64,000 nt of DNA from Undaria pinnatifida (lineage: Eukaryota > Sar > Phaeophyceae > Laminariales > Alariaceae): contig JABAKD010000030.1 of NCBI GenBank assembly GCA_012845835.1, positions 13,363,076-13,427,075 of the forward strand, read 5' to 3'. The number at the start of each line of letters is the position of its first letter. The first letter of the stretch is position 1. The position numbers were made by a program, and so were the translations under genes. Below the pieces are notes generated by a model. The model worked only from the letters and a program-made list of their open reading frames with translations, was not told where the DNA came from and made no database searches. This document shows, in pieces, positions 51,801 through 61,379 of this stretch.

Positions 51801-54800
51801 GGTCTTTTGCTCCACGCTGAGTACAGGGTGAGTGTTTGTCGGCGATGCAGCAGTGGAGCATACAGTAGCTGCCGCTGATAAAAAGCTTGGGGGGTAGTGC
51901 AAACACAGAGCAATTGGATATCCCACAGCACAGGCGTTGAAGCTGCCTGTACTGACGGTTTCGTGTTCACGTAAACCCCCTTTCCCCGGCGGACAAGACC
52001 CAGTATCTTGCGCTCTTACCCTACACTATGCTAATATCCGGGCAAGTGTCACCCTGGAGCGTTTATTCTGAAGCTCCTCGGGTCGTGGGTAGCATTGGGG
52101 GGGTCATTTGTGGGGCCGCTGTTAGTAGCGTCTCGTGGTCACTCGCGCAAGTGACCCCCCGTTCCTTTTGCGGTCTTAATTTTTTGTGCTGTTTGTTGTT
52201 TGCCGTATGAAACTGCGATGGGATGGAGTGCTTCGCCGCGCCCAACAAACCGCCTGCAGTCTTTCTTTCGTTGAGGTACAGAGTCACTCGGACGAGTGGT
52301 AATTACCTAGCAGGGAAAAGGAGGTGTGATAGAGTATGATACTACAATCCCCTAGCCGTGGTCCTCGCTCGAGGAGCCCTCTGCCCCAACCATACGCTGA
52401 TTTTGAGAAAAAACGAAAATGCCAACCCGGTCAGCAACAAAACCGTGGCCCGGGTGCATAACGAACAACATCGAAAACACACACACTTGTTTTTTGGCTC
52501 ATCCCTGCTATTTTCTTCGCACTTTTCCTTTCTCCTTCTCCCTCCCTAGACGTAACTCAGGTCCAGGGCCACTACAGTATAAGCAGGCTCTTCTTCCCAC
52601 TCCCCACCACGGTGCACGCCTTCATATTTATCGCGAGGAGATTCCACCTGTTTCTTCCTTCGTCGACTTGCATCGAAAAAAAATCATACACTGAATTCCT
52701 AAAATGTCGGATGCCTCCTTCTCGAAGGATCTCGTTCGTCAGTGAGAAAATCTTTGGGCTAAAATGTTGCAACCACCACCATACCGCGGCTCTCGTACCA
52801 TACCCGACCGGTTGATATACAGTACGGGTGATCCCTCTATAGTGCCCGTATGTGCACTATAGAGGGGAATATCCCCACTACGGCGGCAACCGGCACTACT
52901 CCGATCACCGCCACTCCTGGTTGTTCCCTTCTGCGCGAAGCGATTTCGCAGGCACTCTAGCGGGCAACCGGCACTACTCAACCGGCACTACAGAGAGACC
53001 ACTGATGTACCGTCGTCAATAAGAGTGTTAGGAATTCTCTCCGCACCTCGTTTCACACGCAGATCCTCACTCTTGCGTGGCACTAGCTTCGTGTACCCGC
53101 CCGAAAATGAGGACGAAGTAGAACAGGTGCAGCAGATTACGAATCGAACCCGCCTGCCGCCTTCGCTATTGCGCATCCCGCCGCCGCTCCTAAATGACAC
53201 CAACCAGACTCAAACGAGTTGTCGGGGGTGACGATTCAGAACCCCGACACCCCGCCCTCGATTTTATTTCCGATCACCGCCGCCACCGCCGTTCTTTGAT
53301 CTGACACCTCCCAGACAAGCGAGACCCCGGCCGTCTCTGCGCTGCGGTTCTGCGGCCCGAACCTCCCGGCCATAGAGTCTGCTCTAGGCATCGACAACAC
53401 CGAGGAGATTGCAGGACACGATGACGACGTGGCGACGGAGGAAGACGTGGCGGCATCAGGAGGAAGAAGAGGAGGGGCAGCAGGAGGAGGTTCTCTGGCG
53501 GAGGGGAGGGAGAGCTTGAAAGAGGCGTGTGCGATGGTGGTGGAAGATGCGATTAACGCCGTGCTCCTCGGGCTCCGCGAAAGGGTGAGGGGTGGTTTTG
53601 GAAGGAATGACTCCGCCGGAATATGTCTTCCTTCATATATGTGACGATTCAGACTCCTGCCCCTCCCCCCCTCCGGAATGCTCCACTCAGGCGGTTCTTA
53701 ATGAGATGTAGCTCACCCTTTACGAGATTCGCCGAACACCTCACGGCGCTTCGTGCTTGATATCCACGAAGTAGATACTCGCCTACAGCAGTACGCATTG
53801 CAGTATGGTAGGAGCCCCCCGGTAGGGCGGTGGTATGATAGGCCAGAGCAATATGACCGCCTTATAGAGGGAAGCCGCCTTGTTCGTTTCAGGTTAGGAG
53901 AGCGGTTCCCAAGGCGCGCCAAGCGATTTTGACCGCCGTGTATCGGGATATCGCACTAATCAGACCGCCTTATTGGGGGAGCTCTTCTGTATATAGCATA
54001 CCTATCTAGTACCCACATTATAGTCTCTGGAAGAGGCCACATCGGCAAAACAAATAAAGCCATTCGGTGCTGTCACCCAAATGCAAGAAAGCACGACAAG
54101 GAGTGCCGAAGACCACCTCACAAGCGGTCCTTAGCAGGATGCAGCCAACCCTGCATGCGACTCCTCCAATATCTCGCGGCGCTTCGTGCTTGAAGCAAGC
54201 AATTTCTGCCTGGTCGATGAGAACCCGACGTACTCCCTCCCGACAATGTAGGGGTGTGAAGGGTTTACGGTGTACCAGACTGCGGCCATGCATGGTAACG
54301 ATTTCACTCCGCAGTCGTCGTCATCACTTCTCTCCTGAAACCCATACCCGAAACCCATTCAAAGTGCGAGTTTCATATCTCCCGCCCCCCCTTTCCCCCC
54401 CTCCTCCGCCCCCCCCCCCCCCTCGCCTTTTCGTCGAACCTCCTAGCCGATACCCGGTCCAAGATTTTGCTATTTATGTCACCCCGTCCCCTCCACCCGG
54501 CCGCCTCCCCCATTACCTCTTCCCGGAACTCCCTCCCCATAGTATCTTTCAACATTTAACGATTCAACTTCACCCCCCCCGTGCCCCCGCCCCCCCACAC
54601 CGCCGGCACCGCCGCCGCCATCGATTTTCGCCTGAACTGCCTTCCCGAAAAGCGCTCCCAGGGTGTAACGCCAAGGTGTAATGATTAAGATTTCCCAGGC
54701 TCCCGGACTACGGTCATGCATGCATGACATGACTACGCTACCCTCATCGCCTCTTGTTTGAAGCCCTAGCCGACGCCCCTTCCACCGTGCTATGATCCAA

Positions 54801-55414
54801 AATTCACGCTCTTGTGGCAAATCAAAAGCGAGTAGAGCTCGCATAACGGGAGAACGTGAAATTCACAAGGAGGAACGGGATGTGTTAGGGTAGAAGATTA
54901 ACAGAATTGACGAATGTGACACATGTAACAGATGTCTGGTACGCTAAATACTAGCGTGGAAACGATCGCTATCTAAGGGGACAGGTGGTGGCCACGGAAT
55001 GCGAGACAGGAAGGCGAAAATGTACGCAAAATGTTATAATGTAACATATATATAGAAAAAACGTAAAAAGCGCCCAAAATGTGGACGGTGTCTTTACTAG
55101 GAGTAGGAACGGTGTTCCATCCCCAAAATGGTGCGTGGTCAAAACTCAAATGACTAAGGCAAGCCACGAATGAGTACTCCCTCCTCTCCCCCCCACACCG
55201 CCGCCGCCATCGCCACGGCCACCGCCTCCGCGATCCCTCTGCCAAGGTTTTGGAGGCGGAAATAGCTCAGGCTAACGCCACAGAGTCCCTCTACAACGAT
55301 GACGAGTGGTCCAGAGAGCAGAGCATCGCAGCAGCAGTCGCGGGAGAAGGAGGATTGGATGGAGTACTGGCCTCGGTGGAAAGTACTACTGGTATTACAG
55401 ATGCCACAACGTAA
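44045..55414 (+). CDS. Predicted secreted four-module repeat protein, seven exons, about 490 aa
   Basis: Plus-strand exons are 44045-44239, 44917-44991, 45588-45797, 48710-49120, 51684-51827, 53315-53584 and 55247-55414, all GT/AG and phase 0. The first about 25 residues (MAMTRVLVAALFAYLAIAS) form a signal peptide. The rest is four diverged modules: a hydrophobic strand (VFSVEVLLD, LITLGISLDG, LLTVPLNING, FTFKVPVTLAG), an acidic/Gly turn, a helix with A-x-x-F-C (F70C71, F169C170, F278C279, F357C358), then an amphipathic helix (VLENGIAEAI, IVEIAIRAIT, VLEAEIAQAN). The shape recalls short beta-plus-helix domains such as PFU-like modules, but I cannot name a family or function. Exon 7 is the least certain and further exons are possible. 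ATG at 44045 is preferred because it begins the signal peptide. Introns are full of repeats. Confidence 0.7.
45798..46569. other. 5' part of intron 3 of the secreted-protein gene
   Basis: A TTG/TCG microsatellite lies at 45866-45950 directly after the donor. The rest is unremarkable. Confidence 0.4.
46570..46820 (+). mobile_element. MITE copy B (TTCTACG family)
   Basis: Left end TTCTGCGGCTGCCCCCC, right end GGGGGGGCTATCGTAGAA; the two are imperfect inverted repeats. The body (CGAAATCGCCGGTTTC ... GTCATCGATCGATAGACC ... GTGTCGAGCAGCC) matches copies at 55609 and 62029. About 250 bp, non-coding. Confidence 0.65.
47300..47450 (+). repeat. Dispersed repeat, partner of 1440-1600
   Basis: Shares GGGGAGACACCTG-GACCACGGC, TTGTCCAGAAG and a following A-rich tract with 1490-1570. 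Confidence 0.4.
47885..47970 (-). repeat. tRNA-like sequence (pseudogene or SINE head)
   Basis: On the minus strand, GTGTGTAGTGGTTGACC resembles a tRNA D-arm/A box. About 40 bases on, AGGGGTTCGAATCTC is a good B box with T-loop. The T stem pairs at only about three of five positions and the acceptor ends do not pair, so it is not a working tRNA gene. No second copy is evident in the window to prove a SINE. Confidence 0.45.
48371..48460 (+). repeat. 19-bp minisatellite
   Basis: Almost five copies of CCCTAGCACGCGTCCCCTG in tandem, the last diverging. It is in intron 3, about 250 bp upstream of exon 4. Confidence 0.85.
49671..50374 (+). repeat. 352-bp tandem duplication in intron 4
   Basis: Copy 1 (49671-50022) and copy 2 (50023-50374) are highly similar from GTCATTTAGATCAT to ACGGGCACCACAA. 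The block before them (49500-49690) is a run of TAGATC/ATATAGATC words. The frames that look like a repeated 120-aa protein here result from the duplication. Confidence 0.8.
50395..51457 (-). mobile_element. Short LTR-flanked retroelement remnant
   Basis: Direct repeats of 251 bp each lie at 50395-50645 and 51207-51457. Their ends read TGTYRAG...GTGTCCCCA on the plus strand (TG...CA). They enclose about 560 bp with a minus-strand coding-like stretch related to a retroelement remnant at about 58745-58890. No protease, reverse transcriptase or integrase is present, so the copy is internally deleted or non-autonomous. The two repeats differ clearly, implying an old insertion. A clean target duplication is not seen at these borders. 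A solitary copy of the repeat lies at 36004. Confidence 0.6.
52830..53010 (+). repeat. CGGCACTAC-rich degenerate repeat
   Basis: CCGGCACTACTCAACCGGCAC, GTGCACTATAGAGGG and AACCGGCACTACTCC recur here and in looser form at 51530-51560 and 62700-62935 (reverse complement). Intron 5 of the secreted-protein gene. Confidence 0.5.
53810..53985 (+). repeat. Dispersed repeat, paired with 61590-61750
   Basis: Both copies contain GGCCAGAGCA, ACCGCCTT/GGCCGCCTT with GGGAAGCCGCCTT, GCGAAGCAATTTTGG/GCCAAGCGATTTTGA and a closing TTGGGGGAGCTC/TTGGGGCACTCC. Class unknown. Confidence 0.5.
54850..55060 (+). mobile_element. LINE 3' fragment, second copy
   Basis: The plus strand shares CAAGGAGGAACGGGATGTG, AAACGATCGCTATC and GGTGGTGGCCACGG with the reverse of the LINE fragment at 24830-25290. 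Translation gives HKEERDVLG and GGGH with several stops. It is the same C-terminal region, more decayed, in intron 6 of the secreted-protein gene. Confidence 0.5.
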
Positions 55415-55608
55415 CGGCAGTGCTGTTGGCGTATAGCTCGTGCACTGGCGTACAGCCTCTAATAAGTGCACGTACATGGAGGCGCGGGGGGGCGGGGGGC
55501 GTGAGGGGGAGCGAACACCGCTATTCATAGCGAGACACTTCGAGCCGTGCTTGAGCTGCTTGCAGTCGGGTGTCGGGTGCGCGGTGTAGAGGTTTCAGTA
55601 GCGTGTCG

Positions 55609-55860
55609 TTCCACGGTAGCCCGCCCCCAACTTTTTTTTCACGAAATAATGGCCGGTTTTGAAACCAGCGCCCGGCCGTATCCCCTGAAGTATGTATGGT
55701 GTCCCTCGACACCCCCGACGTCATCGTTCGATAGTTGTTTGCAAACAGGAAACTGTGTGACGATGTGTTCTTCATAGCACCCTTCCTCGTGTCGAGCAGC
55801 CATCAAACGTTCGTTACACCAAAAATCGGTGGTTTTTTGGGAGGGGGGGCAATCGTAGAA
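55609..55860 (+). mobile_element. MITE copy C (TTCTACG family)
   Basis: Left end TTCCACGGTAGCCCGCCCCC, right end GGGGGGGCAATCGTAGAA, body as in copies at 46570 and 62029. About 250 bp, non-coding, just after the last exon of the secreted-protein gene. Confidence 0.65.
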
Positions 55861-56017
55861 TCAGTCTGGCCCCGAGTCCTTCGTACTCGGTGGATATTTT
55901 TGCTGTTTGTACTGGGTAGGGTTAACGGGCATGAGCAAGGTCAACGAATAGGGTGAACGGGTATAGCCCAACGATCCGATGGTGTAATCTAACGGCCCCA
56001 TGGCTTGCTTTTTTTAT

Positions 56018-56096
56018 TTCTATTTTTATTTTATCCTCCGGCGGATGGGGAAAAATAAAGCTTGAGCTCACCACACGTCACGTATTTTCATACATG
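56018..56096 (-). mobile_element. Short A-tailed retroposon (SINE-like), copy 3
   Basis: Reverse complement of the core at 16441 (ends TCCTCCGGCGGATGGGG; T-rich tail on the plus strand at 56009-56035). Confidence 0.6.
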
Positions 56097-56109
56097 TCCA
56101 TTTATAAGA

Positions 56110-56400
56110 TAGGGCCCTGGCAACAGGCACAGTTCACCCTGTTGCAGGCCTCTGTACTGCTATTAAAAGGGCAGGTTCCACGTTGTTAACTTGGTCATTC
56201 ATTTGTATTACAGAAGGTCTTGTATTAGGCCCACTAGCCGCGTATAGAACTGAGCGCTACCCGCGCTGCACATTCATGCAGCAATTGTATCATCCCCTTT
56301 TTCCCACACGCACATGCCAAAAAAAGGCATGTGAAGCTCTTTTTATACCGTATCCGCATCCTGGATCCTTTGTATTGTTAGGATCCTATGGAAATACCAT
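56110..56400 (+). repeat. Dispersed repeat, uninterrupted copy
   Basis: This aligns with 59645-60240. Shared landmarks are TTCACCCTGTTGCAGG/GTCACCCTGTTGCGGG, GGCAGGTTCCACGTTG and CACACGCACATGCCAAAAAA. The other copy carries a 287-bp insertion. Confidence 0.6.
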
Positions 56401-57589
56401 AACACTAGCCCACCCTGATGAGCCGTTTATGCAGATATATTATAGAAAACTCGGGGAAGTACCGGTTCCACGGTGTAGAACATGACCCGAAGATGCGGCT
56501 ATTCGAAACCCACTCCTACACCTCTAGCCTGCGAGGCAACGAAGCGTCAGGAAAAGTGTAAAGCAGAAAACCGAAAATGGAGAACGGAGAACGGAAAACG
56601 GAAAACGGAATACTGAAAAAACAGCGGTAATGGCGAAAATTTGGCAGGCGTGAGAGCCACAGCTTTCCTCGCGTTACGTGGGGAATCGTAACAAATGAAA
56701 CATAAAATGAAAACGGAGAACTACCGGGAAAAAAAAAGTAAGTGCGAAAAGGCTGGGGTCGAAGCCGGCACAGTCGCAAACCTCGTCAGAAAAACCCCGA
56801 GAGATCGCTAAAGCGTACCAGAAAGCTACGTACAAAACTCTGCTCACGCGCGGAGCGGAAATCTCGTACGTAATCCTGCGGGAACGACGTCGAAACCGAG
56901 GGGGGAACAACTGGACACTCCCCTCATGAAAACTTAAGTCAAAAGCCAAGAAAAACGAGTATCCCCCGAAGAACCAACACCCCAAACCCGGGAAAGCAGC
57001 ATTCAAATACTCAAGCGAAGTGGTGTCATGAACGTCAACAAGTCACGTCCGCGCCTCGAGGTCCATCTACGTTTCTTTGAATCCCGCGTGCAACTGATCT
57101 ACCCCGACGGAGTTGAAGGCATCAGGAACTTTGAAGCCCTCCTGTCGGGAAGTCGTGTAGCGAGCCGGAGAGAGCGGAAGCTTGATCGGTCCTGGGTCGT
57201 CTAGAAAACGTAGCAAAAGTTCCCCGTCGATGGTAGTACGAGCGCTGATTTTCCCTGACCACCACCAGCCGTCGATGGCTTTTTACCAAAAATGGCCCCC
57301 ATTGGGGAACACCGTGGTGCTGTAGCGGCGTACCCAGTCAGGCGCGGTACCCAGCCGTTAGCACGCGGAAGCTCCCGTTGTGCAGCCCTAATGCGCATCT
57401 GGCGGTATAGGCGGTTGGTTTGGCGGTGCTGTTTCGGAGTGCCAGCCCAGTAGAGCAAGATCTGTTGCCGTGAGAGCTGGAGGTCCATCTCCTGTTCCCA
57501 TGGTGTGCGAAAGAGCCCAGTCCAATGCGTCTCGTACATCACATCACCGCGATGACCTCACCCTTACCACGGATCGCTTGATGGCCATT
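56401..57589. other. Gene-free, with faint coding-like traces
   Basis: 56570-56620 is a run of GGAGAACGGAAAACGG words. Between 56750 and 57205 short plus-strand frames have protein-like composition but do not form a gene I can support. They may belong to the retroelement debris that follows. Confidence 0.3.
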
Positions 57590-58920
57590 GACGGCCATGC
57601 CGGTGATCCTTTCCACCTCTAGTCGTAGAGACGGCGGCCGCAGCCAAAGCGTTGCAGACGGCGATCACCGCCATCCGGCGCGCGGAGGAGGAAACGGCCA
57701 CGCCGGGCAGAAACACAGCCGCGATGGGAGGGCTTCTGCCGCTACAGCTGCTTCGGAGGCGCCTTATTTTCTCCGGGCGCTCCTGCTGCTGTTCCAGCGG
57801 GAGCCTCATCTAGGGCCGCTAGGTCGTACCCTGCCGCTGCTGCAGCGGTACCCCCCCCTATGGCCCACGCGCCGTTGTGGAGAGTCCTGCTACAGGCGCT
57901 GGGGCCCAATCCGCCTCCACGGCCGCGGAGGCCGTCAAGTACTTGGGCGCTCCCCCCGCCACCACTGGAGCCCCCAAGGCCAGGACCCAGCTCTTGTTGG
58001 CGATCCTGCCGCATCGGCGGCGGGAGAAAACACTGTTGCTCCCGTTGTGGCCAACGGATTGCTTGGGTACGTCATATACCCAAAAGCGCCTTCATGTATG
58101 GCAGCGTGGAGTGCGTGGTGGCGGAAACCCACGACCCGTTGCTTGCGGCGGACCAGGCGGCCGAAGTCGTGGAGGCGGCAACTGCCGTGCTCCGTCACCT
58201 GCGGGAGCCTCATCTGTCGGTCCGCCTCGCGACGAAGCGGACTTGTTGCGAGTCGTACCTGTCGCAGAAGATCGCGTTCGCCGTGACCGCCCACTGCGAC
58301 TCGCTTCGGCGCGCCAACCGGCCGCGACGGCCACCGTGCTCAGGCCGACCCCGGAGGACTATGAGGCACAGCTACCCGCGGAAAGGGCCCACGGCCGCTC
58401 TCGCGACGGCGGTGGCGGTAGCGGCGATGGCCGTGACCGTCGTGGAGGCGGCGTCGGTGGCGTCCACGACCACCGCGGAGGAGGCGAGGACTGCGACCGC
58501 CGCGCGGGTGGTTCTTGGGGGGACAACGGCGGTGGCCCCGGCCATAGCGGCGGCGATGGTGACAACGGGTGTCGCACGGGGACGACGCGCCGCGGCAAGG
58601 GAGGGGGGGACAGCAGGTATTCTGAAGGAAATTCGGGCCGCCAGCATTCGGCGAGACGTGCTGACAGCTCCGCCTTGGGCGCACCTTCCGACCGTTCCGA
58701 AGGAGAGGACATTGGTACGCTGCCCCTCGGGGCAAGGTAGTTCTCCTTTTAAGAGGCATGTTCCGTCCCTGGTCGGCGCAGTCTCTTCCACGGATAGGTT
58801 AAAACAACTGAGTGTTTCTGATAACCGCGCACAGCCGTTGTCTTCCGATCTCGCCCGCGTCAGGCAGGCCTCCGTAGACGCCGCATGCCGGCCATATCGA
58901 AGCCGCTCATACCGCCACTG
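57590..58920 (+). mobile_element. Retroelement gag-like remnant with Gly/Arg-rich tail
   Basis: GC-rich DNA with plus-strand coding character: an Ala-rich helical part, then a strongly Gly/Arg/Asp-rich (RGG-like) tail, then a short block (near 58745-58890) related to the coding-like part of the LTR-flanked element at 50395-51457. The arrangement resembles the nucleocapsid side of an LTR-retrotransposon gag. It is broken and no pol region follows. Family not determined. Confidence 0.4.
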
Positions 58921-59112
58921 TTAATCTGCGTGCGTCAATATCAATACGCGCAAGGTCGAGCGCATCACATATTTGCCCCCCACGGACCCCAACCAGCCTC
59001 TCGCTTCCCAATAATCCATGCGGTCGGTTAAACAAGCCCAAACCGACATCTTGATGGTTTGCGATCCGCGTTGTAGCCAAGACGGCTTATAAACCGTGGT
59101 TGGGGTTCCCGG

Positions 59113-59650
59113 ATGGGAACGCCCCCTTCGCAAATATTTCGGGCGTTCTATCGCCCCTGGTTTGAACCGTCAACCCGCACCCTCACCACCGTCATTGATG
59201 ATATTTCTGGCGAGGCCTCACGCGCTTGTGGCCGCGGAGGTTCAGGGCCGGCGGCTTTAGACTTTCTTCTCCAAGTGCTGCGCCGGCGATTCGACCACAG
59301 AGACGCGGCGTCTGCTCTTAACGAACTGCTGAATTTTGGTTTTCCAAACGGAACCCCTTACGCGGCTTACTATCTTGGTTTCCGGATGGTAGTTTTGGGG
59401 GCGACAGGCAGCGAGCGCGTGTTGACGCCGGGGGTTAGGCTAGTACTAGAGATATTTCGTCTGAGTGTACACGAGCAGTTCCCGCGGCTCATGCCTAACC
59501 TGTACCCTGGTGAGCTGACAACTTGTCCTCTTCTCATTGGGTCGATCGATGCTATGTGGTTAGCCTTGGGCGTCGTCGCAAACAGTAAGACATCTGTCTT
59601 AGAAGGCGAAACATTATTTTCGTCCTGCCGACGACGCCAATTTTTGTAAC
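59113..59650 (+). mobile_element. Retroelement gag-like fragment (capsid-type)
   Basis: A 178-aa frame contains RRFDHRDAASALNELLNFGF, NGTPYAAYYLGFR and LSVHEQFPRLMPNLYPG. This helix-rich pattern is like the capsid-proximal part of stramenopile LTR-retrotransposon gag proteins. No protease or reverse transcriptase follows. At its right edge the minus strand reads TGGCGTCGTCGGCAGGA, the primer-binding word of the TRIM-like elements. The assignment rests on overall character only. Confidence 0.4.
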
Positions 59651-59728
59651 ATACGGCCCTGATAGCAGACACAGGTCACCCTGTTGCGGGTCTCTCCACT
59701 AGGCAGGTTCCACGTTGGTCACCAGCAC

Positions 59729-60015
59729 ACCTAGCTTTTTGGCCCGCGCGGATCTTAAAGGGTACTTTTTACGCTCTCTCATTGGCCGAGGGCTATGTGG
59801 TGGTCCGAAGATCGGAATAATTCCAAGGAATTTCGAAAAGCGGCGCAGCCGCGTTTCTGGCCCGTTTTGGGTCCGGATTGGGATTAGGGTTAGGGTTAGG
59901 GTTAGGGTTAGCGGTTGGGTCCACGCCTGTACGTCGATCCCACCAGGAATTGCTTCCTAGCTCGCAACGCGAACAGCCCACCACCCCAAAGATCCGCGCG
60001 ACCAGATCGCTAGGT
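59729..60015. mobile_element. TIR-bounded insertion (MITE) carrying TTAGGG repeats
   Basis: The left end is ACCTAGCTTTTTGGCCCGCG and continues CGGATCTT. The right end, reversed, is ACCTAGCGATCTGGTCGCGC and continues GGATCTT. These inverted repeats are about 27 bp. Four exact TTAGGG units lie inside at 59884-59907. No ORF. The host repeat has an uninterrupted copy at 56110. Confidence 0.65.
59884..59907 (+). repeat. Interstitial telomere-type repeat (TTAGGG)4
   Basis: Four exact TTAGGG units followed by the variant TTAGCG. The motif matches the telomere repeat type common in stramenopiles. It is too short and internal to be a chromosome end. Confidence 0.85.
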
Positions 60016-60240
60016 AAGCTCTTGGTCACTCGCCTGTATTAGAGAAGCTCTTGCTTTAATCCCACTGGCCACACGCATAGAAACTGAGTGCTAGGCGCCC
60101 TGTGAGTTCATTAAGCAATTGCGTCATCCCCTTTCTCCTACACGCACATGCCAAAAAAAGGCACGCGGAATCTTTTTTATACGGCATACGCCTCCTAGAT
60201 CCTATGCCTCTTGCTAGGCTCCCAGGGCAATATCGCAGCG

Positions 60241-61379
60241 AGTATGGTAATCGAGTTTCACTTGTCGGTTTACTCGAAATGGCGAAATCAGTTTTCGGGT
60301 GAAGTTTAGAGCTCGTCAAGTGGTCACGACCCTCAGAAAACATGTGGTGCGTGCGCCTTCGACGTAGCATGCGCCGTGATGTCACCCACCCCTGGTAGGC
60401 AGTGCTTACAGCAGCAGTCATCGTGTGTGATGATTGCGAGCGCACCTCGAAGCCGACATTTCCATAACATAGCAGACTGCACGAACGAGTGGGAGGCACA
60501 CCCGTCCCTGTCAGGTTGTTATAGCAGCTGGCGCTGTTGTTGTTGTCCTATCCGGCTCTCCTGGGACCGGCGGTATCTGCTTGGTGACCCTGGGACAACT
60601 TGTATGCATCCCCGCGAAGCACTTACCACAGGTGGTAGCTGTGACAGTTTTATTCACACGTTGAACGGACCGCGATCTAGACAATGTACATCATCTAGAT
60701 CCTGCATCTCTTTCGATACGGTATGTCGTCCAGGATCTACACGTATGATATCTGTGCAGTACAGATCTAATCCAGGAGAAGTATGCGCTAGATCATGCAG
60801 ATCGTACGGCTCCCACCTGGCCGCATCATCTCCAGGACATTCAGATCATATCACACTATTAATAGTGTTATTATAAAGACTAGCGTTATAGAGAGCGCTC
60901 TACATAAATTGGTAGTCTATAGATTCGGTCCTGAGTTGGGGTGAAACCGGGTGATACCAGATGTCACTTTCCCGTCAAGGCCATCATAGATTGGCGAGAA
61001 AATAAGTGGCGTTGAGGGTCCAGGCAGGACACCCCACCTCGTCACTACCTGCTTTTGTCTATACCCGTTTCTTAGAGAATAATAACGATAATGTCAGCCT
61101 TGTTGTGTCTGATCAGCGAGCCAACGCGGGGATGAACAAAGACACCAAGAGTCACGAGGAGAGCGCTTCCCAACACCGACAACCCTGCGTCCCCTCTCGG
61201 GGATACTATGGCACTGCGAATAGGGATGTATTTGCCTGAATGGCATATATAGATTAATGTCATATAGATCACTAGTAATAGGGGTCTGGTCTGTTTACGC
61301 CATGTGTAATCCCATCAAATAATCTTATCATACTCCTGTCTTGATCCTATCGTAATCCGGTATATTATGTGGTGGTCCT
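60241..61379. other. Gene-free stretch with GATC-rich words
   Basis: 60670-60860 is rich in TAGATC/AGATCATGC words reminiscent of 49500-49690. Nothing else is recognised. Confidence 0.35.

Larger units (their letters stand above)
59645..60240 (+). repeat. Dispersed repeat, copy interrupted by a TIR element
   Basis: Same family as 56110-56400. Similarity breaks at about 59728 and resumes at about 60016, with the intervening 287 bp bounded by inverted repeats. Confidence 0.6.

Noticed and set aside
53130-53200. tRNA-like sequence on the minus strand (GGGTTCGATTC)
   Set aside because: A B-box-like word is present, but no paired stems or A box at the right distance.
59884-59907. A chromosome end
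   Set aside because: There are only four TTAGGG units, with ordinary sequence on both sides and enclosing inverted repeats.
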